Source of the DNA: a virus
Reading direction: 5' to 3' (one strand)
Length of the DNA stretch: 64,000 nucleotides
Virus record (IMG/VR): IMGVR_UViG_3300010157_001667
Coordinates: 27,323-91,322 of that record
The notes beneath the pieces were generated by a model, which was not told the origin of the DNA, did no database searches, and saw only the letters and a list, made by a program, of their open reading frames with translations. Of the stretch, positions 1 to 7,308 are shown in pieces. How positions within the stretch are numbered: the first letter of the stretch is position 1; each line of letters begins with the position of its first letter. A program made the translations under genes and the position numbers.

Positions 1-958
1 CGTTACTTGTACCATTTGAAATACTACCAACGGTGATATCACCTGCGCTCAATAATCCTGTGACAGAAAGATTACCTAATGTAGTGTTACCGCCGGCGCT
101 CAATGTACCAGTAGTTGCTAAATTACCACCAGTTATTGTATCGGTAGCAGTTATTATACCTGTACCAACGTTACCAATGTTTGCATTACCTGATACTGAT
201 AAACTTGTTAATGTACCTGTACTTGTAATATTAGGTTGTGCATTAGTTGTCACAGTACCGGCTGTATTCGCACTAGATACAGTACCAGAAACATTTGCGC
301 CTGCTATACTAAGATTAGTTAAATTGCTACCATCACCTTTAAGGTATTGTGCTTCTATAATCCCGGCATTAGCATATATGTTTCCTGCAATAATATTGCC
401 CGATACTGATAGTGAAGCTAGTGTACCCAAACTTGTAATATTAGCTTGTGCATTTTGCGACACAGTGCCAGCCACATTAGCAACATTTGCAGTACTTGAA
501 GTTATATTAGTTAATTGACTACCATCACCTATGAAATAATTTGCAACTACTGCATTTCCTAAACTAGCATTTAGACTAGTTAAATTACCGCCGGCTGATA
601 TATTACCTGATGTAACAAGATTAGAGATTGATAAAGTATTGGGAATTTCAACGTATAGTGTTTGACTGAAATTAGTATAAATTGCAGAATTTGTTACTGG
701 GTTGGGAGTTGTTCCTACTCTTAGTGTTACTGAGCTAATTGAAATTGAAGCAACATTGGCTTCAACAATAACATTACCGGTAGGAGAATTTACTGTTATG
801 CCTCGTCCTGCTGTACGATTGATGGATAATACAGCGGCATTTGCAGTTGAAGAATAAACTTCATCAAAATTCTCTTGTACTTTTTGAAAAGCTGTTCGTA
901 TAGCATCTGCTGACGGATCATCAGGAAACGTTCCGAAATCTATATTTTGTTGGCTCAT
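1..958 (-). CDS. Tail-fibre-like repeat protein (C-terminus outside window)
   Basis: The ATG is at 956-958 and the frame stays open to the window edge, so about 319 N-terminal residues are seen. Residues ~5-35 (core FGTFPDDPSADAIRTAF) resemble the short N-terminal module of many phage fibres (pattern NxGxxPNDGxGDxLRxAFxKINxNF), also present in the 54650-55228 gene. The rest is Ser/Thr/Asn/Gly-rich and repetitive, with GDGSNLTNL and ITSVGTLTSLSVSGNI units that recur in the 24228-26237 protein, as expected for a trimeric beta-rich fibre. A late promoter box lies 20 bases upstream. Function is inferred from composition and modules; the receptor-binding end is not visible. Confidence 0.7.
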   Translation of the reverse strand, partial: MSQQNIDFGTFPDDPSADAIRTAFQKVQENFDEVYSSTANAAVLSINRTAGRGITVNSPTGNVIVEANVASISISSVTLRVGTTPNPVTNSAIYTNFSQTLYVEIPNTLSISNLVTSGNISAGGNLTSLNASLGNAVVANYFIGDGSQLTNITSSTANVANVAGTVSQNAQANITSLGTLASLSVSGNIIAGNIYANAGIIEAQYLKGDGSNLTNLSIAGANVSGTVSSANTAGTVTTNAQPNITSTGTLTSLSVSGNANIGNVGTGIITATDTITGGNLATTGTLSAGGNTTLGNLSVTGLLSAGDITVGSISNGTSN

Positions 959-978
959 ATCTATTTTACCTTATTTAG

Positions 979-986
979 TATTTATC
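979..986 (-). promoter_or_regulatory. T4-type late promoter box GATAAATA
   Basis: GATAAATA on the minus strand, 20 bases before the ATG of the fibre-like gene that runs off the window start. It follows the terminator of the upstream gene, so this is a new transcription unit. Confidence 0.65.
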
Positions 987-1007
987 GTTATTAATAAAAC
1001 GGGTGCC

Positions 1008-1038
1008 CAAAAAAATACCCGACTAGTGCCGGGTATTT
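1008..1038 (-). terminator. Rho-independent terminator
   Basis: On the minus strand a 9-bp stem (AAATACCCG / CGGGTATTT) with an 8-base loop is followed by a run of T. It lies 15 bases after the stop codon of the 780-residue acidic protein. Confidence 0.85.
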
Positions 1039-1052
1039 TATAGTAATGTATA

Positions 1053-3395
1053 TTACTTAATGCCTGCTAGCTTTTTCCAAGCCGCTACGCTATTGCTAGA
1101 TTCGTTGATATCTGTAGTACCCTTTGATACTGTACGATTTAATTGACTTGCTACAACAGGGATAGTTGTTTGACCAGTTGATTTACGTTTGTTTAAACCA
1201 CCACTGATAACATTCATCATAAAGTCAATGTCAGTTTCGAAGGATGTATCTGTACCGTTTTTACCAGCATCATTGGCCCATTCGTCTATCTTCTTCTTGT
1301 CTTTCTTGTCATCATACTCAATGTCTTTTTTGACTTTCTTGCCAGCTTCTTCTGCTTTGTCGTCATCTTTACCTTTATGGTCTTCATCATATTCGATATC
1401 TTTGGCGACTTTCTTAGCGGCTTTTTCAGCTTTGTCATCTTTCTCACTAGTAGATTCTTCTGACAACATTGCTAATTTTTTGTAAAGATTAAAGAAACTT
1501 GATTCTGACATTGTTTCGCATTTGCAAGGTTTGCAATCACATTTCTTACAAGTGCCTTCCTCTAATTCTTCTTTACCGGCTTCTTCACCAGTTTCATCTT
1601 CAGCTTCATTCATTGATGCTTTCATTTCTTCTTCTGCATCACCGGCTTCAATACCTGCGTTTGCTACAGGAGATGCTTCGCTACCTTCATCAATGTCATC
1701 ACTTGGGTTATATGCGGCTGCGGCTGCATTTGCGGCATCAACATCAGCATCTTCTGCGTCAACTTCTGCGGCACCACTGTCTGGAGGATTATCTTCAGCC
1801 ATTTGATAAGTCATTTCATCTTCTGATTCAACTTCATCAACCATTTCTGTATCTTTACTACAAGAATGTCCTGCTTCCATCATACCACCGCATGCTTCAC
1901 ATGTTTCTTCATCGTGTGAATGTGCATCTCCGCCACCAATGCCTGATAGTTTCTTCATCAAATTCATCATACCATCATGGTCATCAACTACTTCAATTGC
2001 GGCACCACCTGCGCCAATTTCAGCTGGTTCACCACCATTATCTACTGTCATTGGCTCTGCGTGTGACATTCCAGAACTATCATCTCCACCAAATAGTCCT
2101 AGACCTGCTGATTTGATAACACTTAATAGTTGGTCAGCTTCACCGTCCTGTGCTGAAACACTTACTGAATCAGGACTACCTTGTTGACCTTTGCTAATAG
2201 ATACAGTCATACCTTCAGTAACTTCACTATCTTCTAGTAAAGCATTCAATTGCTTTTCTAATGCTTCAAAAGCGAATGCATCATTCTTTACAAACTCTTT
2301 ACCACCAAGACTGAATTTACTTCCTTTTGGTGTGTTCTTTGCGGCCCAGCTGAATGGACTTTCTTCAATATCTGCTTCACCTAGTTGACCTTCTTCAGCA
2401 CCGTAGCCAGCCATTGTGCCTACTACATCAGCACCGGATTCTGTTTCACCAACATAACCTTGAATTGGTACTTGACCGTAACACTCATCTAGGCCTTCTT
2501 TGTAACCTTCATGGTAGCAACGTCCTTCTTCTAAGTCATCGTAGTTCTTGCCACAGTGTGCGTGACCACGTAGACCGTGTGCTTTACCTTCTGCACGTGC
2601 GGCTTGTAATCTTTGATCCATACCTTCTTTAACTTTCTTTTTCTTCAAATCGTTCTTACCCTTACCATCTTCTGCGTAGTCAGGGATACCATTCTTGTTA
2701 GCATCTGGCTTTTTAGCTTTCTTAGCTTCTAATGTTAATGGGCTTGCCAATGCATCACGTGGAGGCTGATCTGCTTCTTTGATTTTCTTCATCTGTGCAC
2801 CTGCAATTTTTGTTGCGGCTTCTTTACCATACTTAGGTGTTAGCTTACGCACTAATGCGTCAAAACCTGTAGTAGCATTGTTGTGCTTGCCAATGTCGCC
2901 CTCTTTCATTTCTTCATCACCACCAAGCTTAAGCGTACCTTTTTCGGAGGCGGCTTTAATTGTGTTAGCAGTTGCCGCATCAGCAGTGCCCATTGGCTTA
3001 CCATCTGCGCCAATAATTTGACTTGCACCTGGCATTGGCTTAACAGTAATACCCATTTCATTCAATGGTGCGTACATTTGCTCAAGATATTCTTTGATAC
3101 TATGCTTTTTAGTTTTCTTTTTGTCGTGTTTAGGTAATTTAACATCTTTACCTTTAGTTACGCCAAACGCACTAAAGTCATACTTCTTATCTTCACCTGA
3201 TGTAGATGTAGCTTTCTTAGGACGGCCCTTGCCTTTTTTCTCGGCAGTTTTGTCTTTGATTTTATTGCCATCTTCATCTTCATCGTCTTTACGACCGTAA
3301 CCACCTGGCTCAGCAGTGTGCTTTAAGCCAGTTTTAGTTTTCTCTGTTGCTTCGTTCAACTGGTCTAGTTGTGATAATAAACTTTTGAAATTCAT
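1053..3395 (-). CDS. Large acidic scaffold/internal-head-like protein
   Basis: 780 residues, very rich in Glu, Asp, Lys and Gly, with no recognisable enzyme domain. The N-terminus (MNFKSLLSQLDQLNEA) has a LNE|A site at residues 13-15, like the T4 capsid-targeting peptides cut by prohead protease gp21 after (L/I)xE. More sites of this form are scattered through the chain: IKE|A, LEE|G twice, LGE|A, IEE|S, IDE|G and INE|S. Cys-rich patches (CEACGG, CKKCDCKPCKC) could bind metal, and a near-repeat (AKKVAKDIEYD / GKKVKKDIEYD) lies near the C-terminus. The neighbours are small terminase and head completion genes. I infer a scaffold-core or internal head protein processed during head maturation (gp22-like role); homology to gp22 is not shown. 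Confidence 0.6.
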   Translation of the reverse strand: MNFKSLLSQLDQLNEATEKTKTGLKHTAEPGGYGRKDDEDEDGNKIKDKTAEKKGKGRPKKATSTSGEDKKYDFSAFGVTKGKDVKLPKHDKKKTKKHSIKEYLEQMYAPLNEMGITVKPMPGASQIIGADGKPMGTADAATANTIKAASEKGTLKLGGDEEMKEGDIGKHNNATTGFDALVRKLTPKYGKEAATKIAGAQMKKIKEADQPPRDALASPLTLEAKKAKKPDANKNGIPDYAEDGKGKNDLKKKKVKEGMDQRLQAARAEGKAHGLRGHAHCGKNYDDLEEGRCYHEGYKEGLDECYGQVPIQGYVGETESGADVVGTMAGYGAEEGQLGEADIEESPFSWAAKNTPKGSKFSLGGKEFVKNDAFAFEALEKQLNALLEDSEVTEGMTVSISKGQQGSPDSVSVSAQDGEADQLLSVIKSAGLGLFGGDDSSGMSHAEPMTVDNGGEPAEIGAGGAAIEVVDDHDGMMNLMKKLSGIGGGDAHSHDEETCEACGGMMEAGHSCSKDTEMVDEVESEDEMTYQMAEDNPPDSGAAEVDAEDADVDAANAAAAAYNPSDDIDEGSEASPVANAGIEAGDAEEEMKASMNEAEDETGEEAGKEELEEGTCKKCDCKPCKCETMSESSFFNLYKKLAMLSEESTSEKDDKAEKAAKKVAKDIEYDEDHKGKDDDKAEEAGKKVKKDIEYDDKKDKKKIDEWANDAGKNGTDTSFETDIDFMMNVISGGLNKRKSTGQTTIPVVASQLNRTVSKGTTDINESSNSVAAWKKLAGIK

Positions 3396-3407
3396 TTTAT
3401 ATTCCTT

Positions 3408-4037
3408 TTATTTAGATGCTCTTGCACCAGTTGCTGGCAACGGTGGACGTTTTATTGTACTCATTGGGCTTTTCTCACCCATCTGTTTGTCATCCAAGTA
3501 TGGCTTGAATGGATCGAATGCGTCAGGTGTTTTTGTTCCTGCATAAGGAATATCAATCTCTGAATCCTTCATTTGGTCTTTAATACTCTTTAAGTATGAA
3601 TCACCATAATTTTTACTAGCTTCTTTAGCGCCAGGCTGTTCTTCTAATTCAGTATGTAATAACAATGGATTATGACTCATTTCATTGGCATAACCTACTT
3701 GTTCATTATCAATGCTGTCATTAAAATCAGTTCCAACAACACGAACCATATCAACTTGATAACCCAATAGTTGTGCAATCTGTTGAATCATTGGCTCTGT
3801 CGCTGGATAGCGAAAATCTGCTTTGATAATAGTGATAGACTGATTACTCAAGTTAGGAAATCCATATGGATTCTTTTGAATAGGAGTCTTTACTGGATCA
3901 CTAATTCTGATAGGATCGAATTTATTAAGATTGTACTTAAACAAATCTATAAAATTCTTATCCACATCGCCAGCAATTTTGATAGTGTAATTGTATGTAT
4001 GTACACTTTCTGTTATATAATGTTTGAGGCTTTTCAT
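3408..4037 (-). CDS. Putative internal head protein with capsid-targeting-like N-terminus
   Basis: 209 residues. The start MKSLKHYITES resembles the T4 capsid-targeting peptide MKTYQEFIAE|A, with a possible prohead-protease site ITE|S at residues 8-10. The middle (residues ~17-105) looks like a small alpha/beta domain with IKIAGDVDKNF and TIIKADFRYPATEP. The C-terminus is Pro/Lys-rich and looks disordered. It sits between the acidic scaffold-like protein and small terminase, with its own late promoter and an AGGAATAAGAA ribosome site. Family not recognised; the internal-protein role is inference from the N-terminus and location. Confidence 0.6.
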   Translation of the reverse strand: MKSLKHYITESVHTYNYTIKIAGDVDKNFIDLFKYNLNKFDPIRISDPVKTPIQKNPYGFPNLSNQSITIIKADFRYPATEPMIQQIAQLLGYQVDMVRVVGTDFNDSIDNEQVGYANEMSHNPLLLHTELEEQPGAKEASKNYGDSYLKSIKDQMKDSEIDIPYAGTKTPDAFDPFKPYLDDKQMGEKSPMSTIKRPPLPATGARASK

Positions 4038-4056
4038 TTCTTATTCCTGTATTCTG

Positions 4057-4064
4057 TATTTATC
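4057..4064 (-). promoter_or_regulatory. Late promoter box GATAAATA
   Basis: GATAAATA on the minus strand, 19 bases before the ATG of the 209-residue gene and just inside the end of the small terminase gene. Confidence 0.65.
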
Positions 4065-4548
4065 ATTTATTATCTGTTTTTGATGCCGACAACATCTTCA
4101 GCAATGCATTACGGTCTAAACTTTTTCCTTCACCTAATGGGGTAGCATTTATTTCTTCTTCTTTACCCGCAGTTTTTTGGTCTAGTTGTGCTTTTTTAAG
4201 CTGTAAATCAAGCATTTTAAGCTTCTTGTTGATTTTGGCTGTCTTTGACGTAATTGCGTGACCTAAAAAACTACTGGCACTGTTAAAGATTTCACTAGCA
4301 AAACGACTATCAACTTGCATACCTAAGTCCATTAAATCTTTATAGCTATCGGTTGCTAATCTAGCAAGCTCGTCCATTTCAGTATCGCTTGCTTCTAGTC
4401 CTCTAACTTGAGGCAATGCGGCTTCAATTTTATCTAATGCTTCTGCTGTATCAGTTGTGATTTCTTCCATAGTTTCAGGCAAGGAAATAGTAATACCCCT
4501 ATCATTATTTTCTGGAAGCTCAAATAAATCTTCTAATTTTTTGGTCAT
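4063..4548 (-). CDS. gp16: Terminase small subunit (T4 gp16-like)
   Basis: 161 residues, the usual size for T4 gp16. The middle (residues ~65-125) has the helical pattern of the family: a Tyr-Lys-Asp-Leu segment (DSYKDLMDLG), then SASSFLGHAITSKTAKINKK and a Lys/Leu/Gln helix KMLDLQLKKAQLDQK, matching the long antiparallel coiled coil by which gp16 rings bind DNA and regulate gp17. The N-terminus is acidic. The large subunit is at 51551-53098, far from this gene, unlike the adjacent 16-17 order of T4. The late box ends 4 bases before the ATG and no ribosome site is seen, so the mRNA may be leaderless. Confidence 0.7.
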   Translation of the reverse strand: MTKKLEDLFELPENNDRGITISLPETMEEITTDTAEALDKIEAALPQVRGLEASDTEMDELARLATDSYKDLMDLGMQVDSRFASEIFNSASSFLGHAITSKTAKINKKLKMLDLQLKKAQLDQKTAGKEEEINATPLGEGKSLDRNALLKMLSASKTDNK

Positions 4549-4552
4549 ACAG

Positions 4553-4560
4553 TATTTATT
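4553..4560 (-). promoter_or_regulatory. Late promoter box AATAAATA
   Basis: AATAAATA on the minus strand with only 4 bases between its last A and the ATG of the small terminase gene. The expected start of transcription falls at or next to the start codon. Confidence 0.55.
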
Positions 4561-4997
4561 TACCTTCCCTTACCCTGATGAAAAAGGTCATCTTCTGTTA
4601 TAACTCTAAAGGTGTAACCATGTTGTTTACAGAAAGCCATAGCTGACTGCCATTTAGCGTGATTGATTGCTACAACCATACGGTCTTTGGCACTTGCAAC
4701 TTTGCTTTCAATTAAGCTTTGTTTCTTGGGTTTAATTTCTACTACTTCAGCTATTTGTTTGCCGTACTTGTTTTGATAAACTACAAAGAAGTCAGGTATA
4801 TATATGGTTGGCTTACCTGTAAATGGATGACGATACGGTACACTAAATGATTCACTAGCCCAATATAATACACTTTTATTACTATCACAGAATGTCATAA
4901 ATGTAAGTTCCCAACCACTGCGATATCTAGGTGCATGTTTACCTATATATTTTTTTGGGTTCTTGGGTGTGAATAAACCCTGTGCATACTTAGCCAT
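4560..4997 (-). CDS. gp4: Head completion protein (T4 gp4/50-like)
   Basis: 145 residues, matching the T4 gp4 family length. The family pattern is clear: FTPKNPKKYIGKHAP then YRSGWELTFMTFCD, SVLYWASE, the PYRHPFTGKPTIYIPDFFVVY stretch around residues 54-75 and VVEIKPKKQ. The arrangement of E, PDF and EIKPK fits the TnsA/PD-(D/E)XK-like endonuclease fold proposed for this family. It acts at the end of head assembly, readying the portal for tail joining. It overlaps the upstream gene by one base. Confidence 0.85.
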   Translation of the reverse strand: MAKYAQGLFTPKNPKKYIGKHAPRYRSGWELTFMTFCDSNKSVLYWASESFSVPYRHPFTGKPTIYIPDFFVVYQNKYGKQIAEVVEIKPKKQSLIESKVASAKDRMVVAINHAKWQSAMAFCKQHGYTFRVITEDDLFHQGKGR

Positions 4998-5359
4998 TAC
5001 AGAACTATATTTCTAGCAACAGGTTGATTAGGTTGTGGAATTGTACCTATACCGTACAATGATGTTTTACTTTTAAAAGTGTTAAGATAGTATGTAATAA
5101 CAGTATTCATTTCTAGTTTGTTATTAAGACCTTTGATATAGTTTAATAATTCCAATACTGATATTTGAGTTTGTTGTGAGATTCTAAATAAGTTTGCTGT
5201 AAAATTGTTAGCTATTTGTTTAGTATCACATACTGATACAAAATACCCATGAACAATGTCATACTCATCACCGTTGACTACTAAGTCAAATGAGTAAAAG
5301 TCATCAAATATTCTTACTGTCGAATCAAGTTGAGTTCGTGCGTCAAGTATTCTAGCCAT
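4997..5359 (-). CDS. Conserved phage protein, probably virion-associated
   Basis: 120 residues, mostly alpha-helical, no motif I can name. It begins MARILDARTQLDSTVRIFDDF and contains QISVLELLNYIKGLNNKLEMNT. I recall similar small proteins next to gp4 in marine T4-like phages, without a known role. A perfect TATAAATA late box and a TTTAGGAG ribosome site precede it, so it is expressed late with its head and tail neighbours. A connector or tail-joining function is possible but unproven. Confidence 0.6.
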   Translation of the reverse strand: MARILDARTQLDSTVRIFDDFYSFDLVVNGDEYDIVHGYFVSVCDTKQIANNFTANLFRISQQTQISVLELLNYIKGLNNKLEMNTVITYYLNTFKSKTSLYGIGTIPQPNQPVARNIVL

Positions 5360-5377
5360 GTATAAATCTCCTAAAAG

Positions 5378-5385
5378 TATTTATA
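5378..5385 (-). promoter_or_regulatory. Late promoter box TATAAATA
   Basis: Exact T4 late consensus TATAAATA on the minus strand, 18 bases before the ATG of the 120-residue gene. AGGAG lies between box and start codon. Confidence 0.75.
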
Positions 5386-5388
5386 CAT

Positions 5389-6591
5389 TTAACCTTGCTT
5401 GCCAGCAGATGTTGGACCAATCTGCTGTGGTGATGATAGTGCACCGATTGTTGGTGCACCTGCACTAGCTTTACCTGCAGGAGTAACACCGTAGCCTGGA
5501 TAGTAAGTAGTACCTCTAACACTACCAGGTAATGCCTGTTGAGTCGCTTGTGTAAGTATTCCAGTAATATCTGACTTTGCAACTTGTTTTAAGTTTGTAT
5601 TTTTAAATGTGTTATATGCAGTACCGGCAGTTCTGGCTGCACTTAGGAATCTTCCATTTGACAAATCAGATAATATACCACCTGCACTGTCTACCAAACC
5701 ACCTTGACCTAAGATAGTTTGATTAGATCCAAGGCGCGCTATAGGACTTAGTGTTCTATCATAATTTGAATCTGTACCAAATCCTGGTACTGTGTTGCTT
5801 GGAGCTTTACCATCTAGTTTGCCTTCAGCATATTTTACAGTTTCATAATCAATAGTCATACTGTTTGTCATTGTGCCATTACCTGCACTATAGTCATATG
5901 TGTCGTGGCTAAATCTAGTAAGAATAGGATTAATCAATGTATATGATACAAAACTATGCTGATTAAAACCGTATACTTGTATGTTTTTGAAAAAAGGAAT
6001 TTTACTATTTCCTATTGAAGAATTCAATGTAGTCTGTGATGGGGTTGATGTATCACCTATATATCCCCAATCTTCATCACCTGTTATTGAATCCTTATAT
6101 AAATTTCTACTATTATAATCTGAGGCTAAGTTTAGAGGTTCACTACTAGGTAACTGCGGGCCTACAGGACCTGTTGTAGTGAGAACAGGTTTATTTGCAT
6201 CTTTGTAATAATATGTGTAGTAATTATACCACATGTTACGTATGCTATTTCCGTTATCATCATGGAATGTAATATCTATTGGATCATATTTTATTTTTGT
6301 TTGAACAATACGTTTACGATTATATTGATTCATTATATGTGTATCAAAACTATATGAAGGTAGTTTAACTGTTTTTACTGTTAGACCAAAGTTTGTTCCA
6401 GTGGACAATCCAACTGCATAAACAGCTGGATTTATTTCAAAATATACATGGAATAGAAACTTAAGCTTAGGTGCATATTGATATGCATTAGGTCTAAATG
6501 TTTTTGCCGCGTGAGTGTAATCACGCAGGTATTCATTTCCAAAAAAACCTGCGGCAGTATCTTTAAGTAAATTTTGAAAGAATCCTGCCAT
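5389..6591 (-). CDS. Second tail-tube-family structural protein (gp19/gp54-like)
   Basis: 400 residues. The N-terminal two thirds read like the T4 tail-tube fold: KFLFHVYFEIN, GLTVKTVKLPSYSFDTHIMNQYNRKR, KIKYDPIDITFHDD and, near residue 250, NSMTIDYETVKYAEG. The C-terminal ~130 residues are Gly/Ser/Thr-rich and probably flexible. It lies directly downstream of the tail tube gene with no promoter of its own and is probably co-transcribed with it. In T4, gp54 and gp48 are gp19-related proteins that cap the baseplate and start the tube; this may be such a protein, but which one I cannot say. Confidence 0.65.
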   Translation of the reverse strand: MAGFFQNLLKDTAAGFFGNEYLRDYTHAAKTFRPNAYQYAPKLKFLFHVYFEINPAVYAVGLSTGTNFGLTVKTVKLPSYSFDTHIMNQYNRKRIVQTKIKYDPIDITFHDDNGNSIRNMWYNYYTYYYKDANKPVLTTTGPVGPQLPSSEPLNLASDYNSRNLYKDSITGDEDWGYIGDTSTPSQTTLNSSIGNSKIPFFKNIQVYGFNQHSFVSYTLINPILTRFSHDTYDYSAGNGTMTNSMTIDYETVKYAEGKLDGKAPSNTVPGFGTDSNYDRTLSPIARLGSNQTILGQGGLVDSAGGILSDLSNGRFLSAARTAGTAYNTFKNTNLKQVAKSDITGILTQATQQALPGSVRGTTYYPGYGVTPAGKASAGAPTIGALSSPQQIGPTSAGKQG

Positions 6592-6612
6592 TTATAAGGC
6601 CTTTGTAGTCAA

Positions 6613-7248
6613 TTAACCTTGACCAGAACCAATACCGGTTACAGTTGAACCACCCAAGATTCTGCCAATGTTTGTACCAATGCCACTTGTTAACGGAGAC
6701 TGGACTGCGTTATCGTAACGAATTGTCAATGCAATAGTTGCGATTTCGTTTGATCCATAATTCAATGAACCATAGTTAGCTGTTTTTAGATAACAGCCAT
6801 AGCATTCCCAAGTTTCTAATACTTGAGGAACAGCAGTACCATTACCACCGTCTAATACTTCAATGTTTGTTTGAAACTTATAATCTTGACCAGTTGCGGC
6901 TGAAGCTTGTTCAACCATGTCTAATTGTTTCTGTACTTGTTGACCAACTAATTTAGAAACACTACCTTGAGCATCATCTCTAACATTAATTGTCAATTCA
7001 TTCCAACTATGTTTACCTGCCAAATACAATGTTGAGTTGTAAATAGGTATAGTAATTTCTTCAAAACTGATTTGTGGTCTGTTAAGGTCTATTACTTGTT
7101 TAGTCAACTCAATAGTTGCTCCAGTACCGAAACTCAAAAAGTTAACTCTGAAACGGTATTGTAATTTGGGCATCAACAAGCCCTGGTTTCCACCAGCGTT
7201 GTCTGACGCTACTGTCATGTTGAACAATGATTGTGAGGCTGTTGCCAT
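6613..7248 (-). CDS. gp19: Major tail tube protein (T4 gp19-like)
   Basis: 211 residues, close to the usual gp19 size of cyanophages. Family landmarks are clear: PKLQYRFRVNFLSFG, ELTKQVIDLNRPQISFEEI, YNSTLYLAGKHSWNELTI, VRDDAQGSVSKLVGQQVQKQLD, DYKFQTNIEVLDGGNG, LETWECYGCYL and IALTIRYDNA. It polymerises as stacked hexameric rings forming the inner tube inside the sheath. It sits just downstream of the sheath gene, as 18-19 in T4, with its own late box and an AGGAG ribosome site. Confidence 0.92.
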   Translation of the reverse strand: MATASQSLFNMTVASDNAGGNQGLLMPKLQYRFRVNFLSFGTGATIELTKQVIDLNRPQISFEEITIPIYNSTLYLAGKHSWNELTINVRDDAQGSVSKLVGQQVQKQLDMVEQASAATGQDYKFQTNIEVLDGGNGTAVPQVLETWECYGCYLKTANYGSLNYGSNEIATIALTIRYDNAVQSPLTSGIGTNIGRILGGSTVTGIGSGQG

Positions 7249-7268
7249 TTTTTAATCTCCTGTATACT

Positions 7269-7276
7269 TATTTATC
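7269..7276 (-). promoter_or_regulatory. Late promoter box GATAAATA
   Basis: GATAAATA on the minus strand, 20 bases before the ATG of the tail tube gene, with AGGAG in between. It gives the tube its own transcript in addition to read-through from the sheath gene. Confidence 0.7.
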
Positions 7277-7285
7277 TTTAACATT

Positions 7286-7307
7286 GAATACCCCTTTCAG
7301 GGTATTC
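7286..7307 (-). terminator. Hairpin between sheath and tube genes
   Basis: Perfect 8-bp stem GAATACCC/GGGTATTC with a 6-base loop, right after the sheath stop codon. No run of T follows on the minus strand, so it may attenuate or protect the 3' end rather than stop transcription fully. Confidence 0.5.
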
Positions 7308-7308
7308 A

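Noticed and set aside
33-518. Plus-strand open frame of 161 residues
   Set aside because: Antisense shadow of the repetitive fibre gene; hydrophobic Val/Pro-rich product from reversed repeats, no ribosome site.
1189-3546. Several plus-strand frames inside the acidic protein gene
   Set aside because: Shadows created by Glu/Asp/Lys-rich codons read backwards (Ser/Phe/Leu-rich products).
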